From: Exaiptasia diaphana
Taxonomy: Eukaryota; Cnidaria; Anthozoa; Actiniaria; Aiptasiidae
Assembly (NCBI RefSeq): GCF_001417965.1
Contig: NW_018386749.1
Span: 686,337-750,336, forward strand
DNA length: 64,000 bases
Direction of reading: 5' to 3'
Translations under genes and position numbers: made by a program
The notes under the pieces: model-generated
The model's database searches: none
Seen by the model: only the letters and a program-made list of their open reading frames with translations
Told to the model about the DNA's origin: nothing
Shown here: positions 56,021 through 64,000 of the stretch, one piece after another
Position numbering within the stretch: the first letter of the stretch is position 1
How the letters are laid out: every line of letters starts with the position of its first letter

Positions 56021-56290
56021 AGAAATATTTTCTAGTAGGTTGTGAATGTCGTCATACCCGACGGCCAGGCAAATATTGGCCGTCAAATTATTTTTCCATT
56101 CGTTAGGGTTAGGCTGGGTAAGATTTTGCGTGACTATAGCGATCTGGTGTCGACTGCCCGGAACGTAAATGTGTGAAACAATACAATATTGCCGAGTAGG
56201 CAGTTGCGCGCAAACACCACTGAACGACACTGATTCACTTGTTTGTAAGTGGTCAAGTAATCTCTAGATAATCGCCAACTATAGCACTTA

Positions 56291-57274
56291 TTATATGTTA
56301 TTATTATCCTGTGATGAATCGTTTGGCCTTGTGGCCCATATGAATGTCTTTGCCGCTCTTCTGAAGTCTTGCAGAAACACCAAATAGATCAAAGGACTAA
56401 GGCTTGAATTTAATACTTTGAGGATGTGCATTAGAAAAAACTGCAAGTCTTTGCATTCTTCGCTTAATCCATATGTGATAGATGGATCTATGCTTTTTAT
56501 GCTGTCTTCAACAAAGTCAGGTAGGTAGCATATTGAATACACCAGCAATGAACACAGTACCATTCTAACAGCGCTCATTATGCGTCTTGCTCGACGCCTT
56601 CTCTGCTCATCTGAAAGATTTTCTTGGATAGCGTTAGAATTGGAAAGTCTTACAGAGGTTACTACACTTATGATGAACACAGATATATACAAGAAAACTA
56701 GGCTCATCGATTTCAAGAAGTAAAACCCATCAAAAACCTTTTCGGCGTTACTCAGGGTATGAGAACACCTAAACGGCAAGCCTGGTGCAGACTGTGTAGC
56801 ATAACCAAACACAAGATTAAAGCCGGACAATGCCATTGACACCAGCCAAGCAATACAGACTAGTTTTAGCTTTGAGGAGGTCTTTTTGCCAATGACGACT
56901 TTCGTTGCTCGATAACGTTCAATGCTAATAATCAGTAGTGTTGTCAATGTTAGCAATTCTGCGGTGTTTTTAACGAAGTCGACTGATTTACAAACTATGA
57001 TTGCTAGTACTTCTGGCGTTTTACTTGGGATGAAAATTATACTGGTCTCTGTAGTATACAACACTGCTATGAGGATATCAGAAACCGCCATGTTGATGAT
57101 CAAGTAGTGAAGGTTCTTTCTCTTTGTGTACTTGACCGCCAGTATGATGATGAAAATGTTTCCGATAACTCCCAAGCCACCAAAAAACATGAAGGATGTG
57201 TCCTTACCATAATCAAATACATGTTTGTTGGGGATACAGGAGCTGGTTTTGTGTGTGGAATTGGTGTCGTTCAT
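56291..57274 (-). CDS. Class A GPCR 12, convergent with FANCD2
   Basis: Intronless, 327 residues starting MNDTNSTHKTSSCIPNKHVF. Landmarks are two sequons (NDT, NST), GN at 38-39, NMAVSD, the TM3 cysteine in [18 protein letters not shown], loop 2 cysteine in [22 protein letters not shown] in loop 3, CYLPDF and NSSLSPLIY (S for the usual C). The acidic residue of the TM3 motif is kept. The tail ends SSQDNNNI without a PDZ-type ligand. Its stop lies 322 bp from the FANCD2 stop, tail to tail. Apart from TM3, its loop 1 and loop 2 resemble the KRY receptors at 39396 and 41434 (ATQSAPGLPF against [10 protein letters not shown]). Confidence 0.92.
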   Translation of the reverse strand: MNDTNSTHKTSSCIPNKHVFDYGKDTSFMFFGGLGVIGNIFIIILAVKYTKRKNLHYLIINMAVSDILIAVLYTTETSIIFIPSKTPEVLAIIVCKSVDFVKNTAELLTLTTLLIISIERYRATKVVIGKKTSSKLKLVCIAWLVSMALSGFNLVFGYATQSAPGLPFRCSHTLSNAEKVFDGFYFLKSMSLVFLYISVFIISVVTSVRLSNSNAIQENLSDEQRRRRARRIMSAVRMVLCSLLVYSICYLPDFVEDSIKSIDPSITYGLSEECKDLQFFLMHILKVLNSSLSPLIYLVFLQDFRRAAKTFIWATRPNDSSQDNNNI

Positions 57275-58619
57275 GATTCTCTCACAAATTGCAGGTCTTC
57301 AATTGAGAGTAATGGGTCAAAGTGGACTGCTTTATGTTTAAAACTTTAATTGAGATCAATTCATGTCACCTCTTTGCAACTCTCTTCCTGTGTCGTTATT
57401 AGTAGTTTGAATGATTTTACTATGCTGAGACGTCTTCTTTGACAGACTATTAAGGAAAATAGAATAACTTTTAATTGTCTCTCTTTTTGTACTGCGAAAA
57501 GTAAAATAATTCAAAATTAAATTTAATCATTACGATCACATCTTCCATGCCAGATAACTTGGTTGATTTCTTCAAGCAACCAATCGAAAGTCTCTTAAAT
57601 GAAAAACGATCTAAGCGGAAATGAAAAAGTGGTGAAACTATATGACCTATTTCCTCTTATAGTCCTTCATGGCTCAAGCTTATGCAAAAACAAAATATTT
57701 GTTTGAAGATGTTGGTTGACTGGGAACAGAAACGAAAAACCGCTGAAGCTGTCCTTATAAAAGAACATAATCCTGATCTTAATGAGCAAGGACAATCAGT
57801 TCCTTTGAAATTATTGAACTGAACGATAACATGCAATCTCTAGAGAATATTGAATATTGTAATTTATTTAAATTTGTTAACTTTATAGTCAGGTTAATAC
57901 ACTGATTATGGACGATGGATGTCGTCCGAAATATTTGTATTAAGAAACTTCTTGTTATTCTCTTCGTCTATAAAATATTTGTTGCTGTTTCTCAAAAGAC
58001 AAATTGGTTGAAATATTTTCAAGTATAACTGTCCAAATACACAACTAAATCAATAAGACAGGTCTCTTTCGATAACTAGAACGATATTTAACTCAATATC
58101 TAAACTTTGGGGCTTTTAAGAAAAAAAAATGTTAATTTTCCTTTCAGAGTTGCCACAAAACAGTATCCAGAAGAGAACCTTGAAAGCTGTTTGTCGTCCT
58201 AACGTTCAAAAAGAAGCCAGTCAGAATCATTCTAAAGTCTCTCAAAGGAGGCGGGGTAAATCCTTACTTGGATTAAAAACATTCCTGTCAAATAAAGTAC
58301 TTATATCATACAGTTAAGTCGTATATCTCGTACCTTTTCTTAATGAGGTTCTTGATAAAATGCTGTTTTATCTCGATATCGATTTCTTTTTCTGTCTGCA
58401 ATAGCGGTCTAAATTACTAAAAACAAGAATTCAAGAATTCAATTCTTATTTCGAAGATGAATTGAAAGTTATTATAAAGTAACTTTAGGCGGTTTTCACT
58501 TTAGCAAATTGAGCACGGTTTTGACGCAATCATGACGTCGCCATCAGATGCTCAAAACTCATGTGTACTTAAGAGTGCAGCGTTTTTTAACGCACACTTT
58601 AAAATCACTCTCACTCTCA
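57275..58619. other. Non-coding spacer
   Basis: AT-rich spacer upstream of receptor 12. No gene recognised; the short frames here have no family features. Confidence 0.3.
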
Positions 58620-58834
58620 TTATCATTAGCTAGTAGTAGTTGGAAACATGGTAGAAGTAACTGGAAATAAGGTAGAAGTAACTGGAAATAATGTAGAAGT
58701 AACTTGAAAAAGGTAGAAGTAACTGGAAATAAGGTAGAATACAAGGTACGAGTACTTCCTCTGGTTTCAAGTTACTTCACGTGGTACAAATTACAAACAG
58801 GGATTGGCTGAATACCTCATGAATAATTAATGAG
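58620..58834. repeat. Dispersed repeat with internal tandem units, copy 2
   Basis: Same structure as 48054-48275: TTATCATTAGCTAGTAGTAG, four to five imperfect GGAAATAAGGTAGAAGTAACT units, then the shared 3' part ending TCATGAATAATTAATGAG. Confidence 0.85.
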
Positions 58835-59481
58835 TTTTTGAAATACAATTACAAGTAAATCAGCCCTTGCAATTAGTCTGGGACTATTCGAGGCGAGGGC
58901 GATAAGAAAAAAAAAACGACTTCTTACATTAGATAGCTAGTGTAAATAACAAAAGTTCACAGGTTTACAAGGAAAGCAAAAAGTGAGCGATAAGAGGAAG
59001 AGTATGTAGATGAAAAAATTTATTCAATAAATATTGAGCACGCATGCAACATGTGATGGCTGTAGCACAGTCTCTCTTCTATTGACAGACTGTATTAAGG
59101 AAATCATATGCAATTAAGAATTTACACAGTGGGTGGGTAAATATACTGTGACATCGTAATAAGATACGGATATTGTTTGTTAGGTTTGAAGCTCCTCTCC
59201 TCTTAGCTAGAATCCTGGACAAAAACGTTGAGAATAACTGCACCGCTCAGTTCGACAGAACATGCTATCTACCACACCTCACCCCTCCCCCTGCAATGAA
59301 GTTTTGTTAACGGTCAAAGAGAATCCTGCAGGTTTCTATACTCTCTAAAACACAACTGAGCGAAGGGGGTCCGAGAGAAGGCAGGAAAAATAGAAAGTAT
59401 ACCGCGGAGACTTTCCAACATTCAACAATTTTTAAGATACTCAACTCTTTTTGTCCAGGATTGTAGGTTCGATTCTCTCAG
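58835..59481. other. Non-coding spacer
   Basis: No gene recognised. A CCCCTCCCCCTGC stretch near 59280 is the only compositional oddity. Confidence 0.3.
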
Positions 59482-60534
59482 CTACAAATAAGAAGTGGTG
59501 CCGGTGTTCAAATTTGAGTTAACTGGAGCTTCTTCCTTAAATATATATTGTGCACTCACAACACCTGTTATTCTTCTTGCGTTAAATCGTTTAATGGTAC
59601 ATATCAATTTCTTTGCAGCTCTTTTAAAATCATTCAGAAAAACCAAATAGATAAACGGACTAAGGCAAGAATTCACTACTTTAAGAAAGTGCAGTACAAA
59701 TTCTAGCACCTTTTGGCATTTTTCACTCAGTCCCTTTGTGATATCTGGATTGATGCTTTTTGTGACATCCTCAAGAAAGTCGGGTAGATAGCATATTGAG
59801 TACAAAAACAAGGAACATAGTACCATTCTAACAGCGCTAATCATGCGCCTCGCTCGACGTCTTCTCTGCCCATCAGAAAGATTAGCTTGGATAGGGTTCG
59901 ACTTGGAAAGTCTTATAGAGGTTACTACACTGATGATGAACACAGACGAATATAGCAAAACTAAACAAATGCACTTTGTAAGGTATAAAGCAGCTTCAAC
60001 CTTTGATATTTGACCACTGTGAGAACAAAAAAACGACATGTCTGTGGCGGAACGTACTGCATTTCCAAATATAAGACCAAAGCTACACGAAAGCATTGAG
60101 AGTAGCCAAGCAATACAGATTAGTTTCAGCTTCGAGTAAGTTTGGGTGCCAAACATGAGTTGTGTAGCTCTATGGCGTTCGATACTGATAATCAATAGCG
60201 TTGTTAAGGTTATCAACTCTGATATGCTTCTTAGAAAGTCGACTACTTTACAGAAAATGTTTGCCAGTGCTACGGGCGCTTTACTTGGGAGCGAAATTTT
60301 AGTCATTTGTGGAGTGTGCAAGACTGCAATAAGGATATCGGAAACCGCCATGTTGATTATCAGACAATGAAGGTTCTTTCTCTCTGTATACTTGGCAGCG
60401 AGTATGATGATGAAGATGTTTCCAATAACTCCAAATCCACCAAAAACAATGTACAACGTATCTGTAACATTTTCAAATGTACGATTGTTTTGGGTGCAGA
60501 GGCTATTTTCTAGTGAAAAGTTCGTTTTGTTCAT
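59482..60534 (-). CDS. Class A GPCR 13, ERH variant with extended tail
   Basis: Intronless, 350 residues starting MNKTNFSLENSLC, about 20-25 longer than its neighbours because of a longer C-terminal tail (RITGVVSAQYIFKEEAP). Landmarks are two sequons (NKT, NFS), GN in TM1 ([10 protein letters not shown]), NMAVSD, the TM3 cysteine in NIFCKVVDF, SIERHRATQ (H in place of Y in the TM3 motif), loop 2 cysteine in [19 protein letters not shown] in loop 3, CYLPDF and NSCLSPFIY. The tail ends TTSYL, which also fits a class I PDZ-type ligand (S at position -2, L last) although its sequence is unrelated to the DTRL tails. It looks intact. Confidence 0.92.
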   Translation of the reverse strand: MNKTNFSLENSLCTQNNRTFENVTDTLYIVFGGFGVIGNIFIIILAAKYTERKNLHCLIINMAVSDILIAVLHTPQMTKISLPSKAPVALANIFCKVVDFLRSISELITLTTLLIISIERHRATQLMFGTQTYSKLKLICIAWLLSMLSCSFGLIFGNAVRSATDMSFFCSHSGQISKVEAALYLTKCICLVLLYSSVFIISVVTSIRLSKSNPIQANLSDGQRRRRARRMISAVRMVLCSLFLYSICYLPDFLEDVTKSINPDITKGLSEKCQKVLEFVLHFLKVVNSCLSPFIYLVFLNDFKRAAKKLICTIKRFNARRITGVVSAQYIFKEEAPVNSNLNTGTTSYL

Positions 60535-61844
60535 TGCTCTGTTCGAAGTGTTGTTTGTTTTGATCGCTTTTTGCAGTTATTTAGTCAATAACAGTACCAC
60601 CCCTAACTTGCTAGCACTTTTTTTTAATTATATAGTAATTTTCAAAAATCAATAAAAAATTGATTAATTAATGCCGCCTATCCGACGCGTGCTTTCTTTG
60701 TTGTTATTTTTAACTGTGGGGTAACTTCAGGTTGATTTATATAACATTACTCTCCTAGGGATTATTGGTCTTTTATGACTTAATGAACTCATGTTTATAT
60801 GACAAAGTCGCAGATGTTTAAGCAACTGTCGAAAAGGGGAATTCGAGGCTGTAAAAAAAATAACAAGATAACATTTTTCCTTAACAGAACTATACTTCAA
60901 AAGTAAATAACTATAAAATCAAGTTTTACTTACTTAGGATCATATCTTTTTTATTATACTTGACATTAATTGGATTTATTCAAGTAGACAATCCGAACTC
61001 TTGATTTAATTAAAGTCAAACTCAGCGGATCTGGCAACCTGCTGCAAAAAATATACAGCGGCCAACTTGAGGCCGCATCGTATAAATTCGTTCGAAATTT
61101 AGCGCATGCACAATTTGTCGATCTATTTTTGTTCAAGAGTCAAAGAGCATTGCACGGCTCTGATTTCCACAAATGTCGTTTATTTAACAAAAAAAAAATT
61201 CGAAAAAAAAAATTCGTTATTTTTTTTTCGTGCTCAGTTATATATCCAGATGAGGTAAAATGATGAGAACAAAAAGTATGCCACAAGACAACGTCGAGTG
61301 GTGTGTCTGCACAACAAAACGTGTGCATTTTTTCTGACCAATCAGAGCTCTCGTAAAATTAAATAGTGTAAATCAAGTGTGCGTGTGTGTGTGCTTTATA
61401 ACACACGGTTGTCGGTCAATCCAAGAGCACGTACTATACCAAATATTGTATAGTCAATGGGATCTCAATGACAGGAATTCGCACTAGAGAGTTCTAGAGT
61501 AAGAAATATATATTTTTTAGTCAAAATGTACATCATTCGATAATCTGCTGCTTTTCAAGAGTGTGCCAATCTGGCAGAAGAAATATATTAGTTATGAAGG
61601 GATAATTAAAACCTAAAACACAGTCTGAATCATTCCTAGAAATAAGTGGCTTAAATTGCATTAACTTATTTAATATTCCAAAGAACAAGAAAACTATTAG
61701 CGTTCAAACCCTTTACCAATTATAAACAATTTGATCGGTTTCCTTTGATTGTAAAACTCCGCTTATGACAAATAATTCTGGAATTAGATTTCTCAGATAA
61801 GATGGGTTATACGACAGCTGGTGTTGCAGCTAGATGTTGATTAA
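60535..61844. other. Non-coding spacer
   Basis: AT-rich. A GTGTGTGTGTG tract lies near 61383 and A-runs near 61190-61210. No gene or relic recognised. Confidence 0.3.
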
Positions 61845-62537
61845 GGTTACTGCTCCCCTTGGCTGGAGTTTTCAAATTATCAAGTTGAAAAAATTATTTA
61901 GCGTCTCGTATGATGAGAACCAATGCACATTATGGTATATTAAAGCTGTATGACTGAAGAATAAGTCTATGATGTTGGTTTAACAAAATAGTTAATAGAT
62001 TACTTATGAAAAATCATTAAGTTTAAGTCGTGATTTTAACTTTGAAAAGCTATTTCGTAAAATGTTTGCATTAAAACCTCGCTTTTTCAATGGATATCGT
62101 TTGGGCCATAGTGGGTTAAAAAAACCGTGTAAGCGTTTTTGGATTTAGGTTTTTCATTTGAAGTTATGGCGTCAAATATCAAATTTCACATCAAGAATTC
62201 ATACTTTCAAATTCAAATAACACTAACTCCGCAAATAAAAAAAAACTGACGCTCACACGGTTTTTAAGTTCAATATATAGTGACCAATATACCGTACAAA
62301 TTTTGTTGAAAAAATGAATACTTTTTTTTGGTTTAAATTTTTATAGATTTCGACTTGATTTTTGATAATTAATATGCAATTAAGTACTTATTAAATATTA
62401 TTACAAACCAATGTCATCGATTTTTAAATTATTGTATTAGCTTCAAAACGATATATAATATGCTTAGGTATTATTAATGAAGCAAAGATATGATTTCTTT
62501 TTTCACAGTTAGCACCCCGCGAAGAGGAGCAGTAACC
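61845..62537. mobile_element. Non-autonomous element with TTAA flanks (piggyBac-like)
   Basis: GGTTACTGCTCC at 61845-61856 and its perfect reverse complement GGAGCAGTAACC at 62526-62537 are each flanked outside by TTAA (61841-61844 and 62538-62541), the target duplication typical of piggyBac-type transposition. The 693-bp interior is AT-rich, has a subterminal inverted pair (AACCGTGTAAGCG near 62123 and CGCTCACACGGTTT near 62251), and no coding frame. Confidence 0.6.
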
Positions 62538-62995
62538 TTAAGCAGTCGATGAAAGATAGGGAAAAAAACCCTAAAAAATGGTGGTAATTGCGGAGCTCAA
62601 GTGTCGCCCATGAAAGAGTTATTATTATTATTTTTTTATTTATTTATATTTTTTTTTGCTTTCATATAGTTAAAATGAAAAATTAAATGTGCAATGTTGT
62701 TTTAAAAAATTTTTTAATCATCTATTAAAAGCACAATAGATCTCATATATACAGCTAAGATCAATCACGACTCACGTTATGAATTTACATAATGAAAGTG
62801 CTTACATCAAGGCGCTGAAATTCTACTTTCAGTAATACTATTGTGAATAATCACAAAATTCTGAAAAAAGATTTTCGTGACGTTTACACTAGTCCCGAAG
62901 TCTCAACGGGTTTTCTCTAGAGAACGTGATGTCTAAGATCTCTTCGAGAAGCAGGACGTACATCCCATAGATCGCATAGTCAAAGGAGACCACTC

Positions 62996-63967
62996 TTAGA
63001 GTCGTGTCTCTTCTACTTCTTGTGAGCGTCTCGATAGAACTCCCATTGCAGCTCGTCTGAAGTCAGACAAAAATACCAAGTACACCAAGGGACTAAAACA
63101 GGAATTAGCGATTTTGGGGATATCCAGTATAAAACTCAACAGCTCTCGGCATTTATCTGTTAATCTGCCAACATTAATTTGTTCTGTACTCTTTAGGATA
63201 TCTTCAATAAAGTCAGGCAGATAGCATATTGAGTACAGTAACAATGAGCACAGAACCATTCTAACAGCGCTAATCATTCGTCTTGCTCGACGCCTTCTCT
63301 GAACATCGGAAATATTGGCTTCGATAGCGTTCGACTTGGAAAGTCTTACAGAGGTTACTAGACTCAGAGTAAGCAAGGGGACATACAGAAAAAGTAGACA
63401 TGATGATTTTAATATATAAAGTGCCTTATGGGTCTCCGATACAAATTTACTCGAGCATAAGAAAGGCACGAAACCTTGGGCTGTTCTTTGGCCGGAGTTA
63501 AATATAATATTATAGGACGACAACAACATTGACAACACCCATGCTGGAAATATTAGTTTCAGGTTTGAGCAGGGTTGTATACCGACCGCGAGTTTCGTGG
63601 CTCGATACCGCCTTATACTGATGATGAACAATGTTATCAATGTTACAATTTCTGAAGAGTGTTCCAAGAAGGATCCTGATTTACATAAAATGTTTGCTAA
63701 TAAAGTGCTGTCGTCGGCAAGAATTCGAAACTTTCCAATGGTCGGGGTGTAGATGATCACAATGAAAATGTCAGAAATTGCCATGTTGATGATCATGCAA
63801 TGGAGGTTTCTCCTTTCTGTGTACTTGGCAGCGAGTATAATGATGAAGATATTGCCAACTAATCCCACTCCACCAAAAACAATCAAAGATGTGAGTCGCG
63901 CATATTCAAATACTCTTCTATTTGGGATACATAGACCATCTTCTGTTGTGAAATTGGAGTAGTTCAT
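62996..63967 (-). CDS. Class A GPCR 14, RRY variant
   Basis: Intronless, 323 residues from MNYSNFTTEDGLCIPN; an ATG 18 bp upstream (63985) is also in frame. Landmarks are the sequons NYS and NFT, GN in TM1 (GGVGLVGNIF), NMAISD (I for V), the TM3 cysteine in NILCKSGSF, SIRRYRATK with arginine in place of the acidic residue of the TM3 motif, loop 2 cysteine in [19 protein letters not shown] in loop 3, CYLPDF and NSCFSPLVY. The tail ends VEETRL, a class I PDZ-type ligand. It is closest to the KRY subgroup but carries an independent basic replacement. The 5' flank reaches the window end, so the array may continue. Confidence 0.92.
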   Translation of the reverse strand: MNYSNFTTEDGLCIPNRRVFEYARLTSLIVFGGVGLVGNIFIIILAAKYTERRNLHCMIINMAISDIFIVIIYTPTIGKFRILADDSTLLANILCKSGSFLEHSSEIVTLITLFIISIRRYRATKLAVGIQPCSNLKLIFPAWVLSMLLSSYNIIFNSGQRTAQGFVPFLCSSKFVSETHKALYILKSSCLLFLYVPLLTLSLVTSVRLSKSNAIEANISDVQRRRRARRMISAVRMVLCSLLLYSICYLPDFIEDILKSTEQINVGRLTDKCRELLSFILDIPKIANSCFSPLVYLVFLSDFRRAAMGVLSRRSQEVEETRL

Positions 63968-64000
63968 GATTTCTTCAATAAGCAAGAAAGAAAAGCTAAG

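Overview
The window looks like nuclear DNA of an anthozoan cnidarian (stony coral or sea anemone; the sequence does not decide between them). It is AT-rich, with GT-AG introns, many short inverted-repeat elements, and a large array of lineage-type intronless rhodopsin-like receptors.

Layout. (1) Positions 1-1462 hold three compact intronless ORFs. One is recognisable as a VLTF3-like late transcription factor of nucleocytoplasmic large DNA viruses, so this end is probably an endogenised virus-like element. (2) Positions 1772-6037 carry a complete four-exon flavin monooxygenase of the trimethylamine-monooxygenase type. Its second intron holds a broken retroelement fragment and a 12-bp satellite. 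(3) Positions 8339-55968 carry 22 plus-strand exons that match, in order, the C-terminal half of the Fanconi anaemia protein FANCD2, through to its acidic tail and stop. The N-terminal half is not in the window.

FANCD2 hosts other genes. Its third intron contains, antisense, a three-exon gene for a signal-peptide/Ig-domain/long-helical protein (11831-14772). Its fifteenth intron is about 31 kb (19946-51030) and contains 11 apparently intact single-exon class A GPCR genes, ten antisense and one sense, plus GPCR relics. Three more receptors of the same family follow the FANCD2 stop on the minus strand (56291-63967), giving 14 in all.

The receptors share a common core: GN in TM1, NMxVxD in TM2, xR(Y/F/H) at the end of TM3, CYLPDF or CYLPDY in TM6 where most class A receptors have CWxP, and SPxxY in TM7 where most have NPxxY. 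Five neighbouring members have K in place of the acidic residue of the (D/E)RY motif, and one has R. Most end in a C-terminal class I PDZ-type ligand, often DTRL. Local duplications (30367-34954; 44960-46440 versus 49000-50335) and 5' relics show the array grew by repeated tandem duplication.

Mobile DNA is mostly non-autonomous: TIR elements at 10114-10491, 34149-34417, 35053-35296, 51638-52770 and 61845-62537, foldback elements at 38455-38622, 44096-44269, 47533-47630 and 53454-53607, and tRNA-derived SINE-like pieces. No CRISPR array, rRNA gene or convincing functional tRNA gene was seen. There are assembly gaps at 19957-20109 and 54968-54988.
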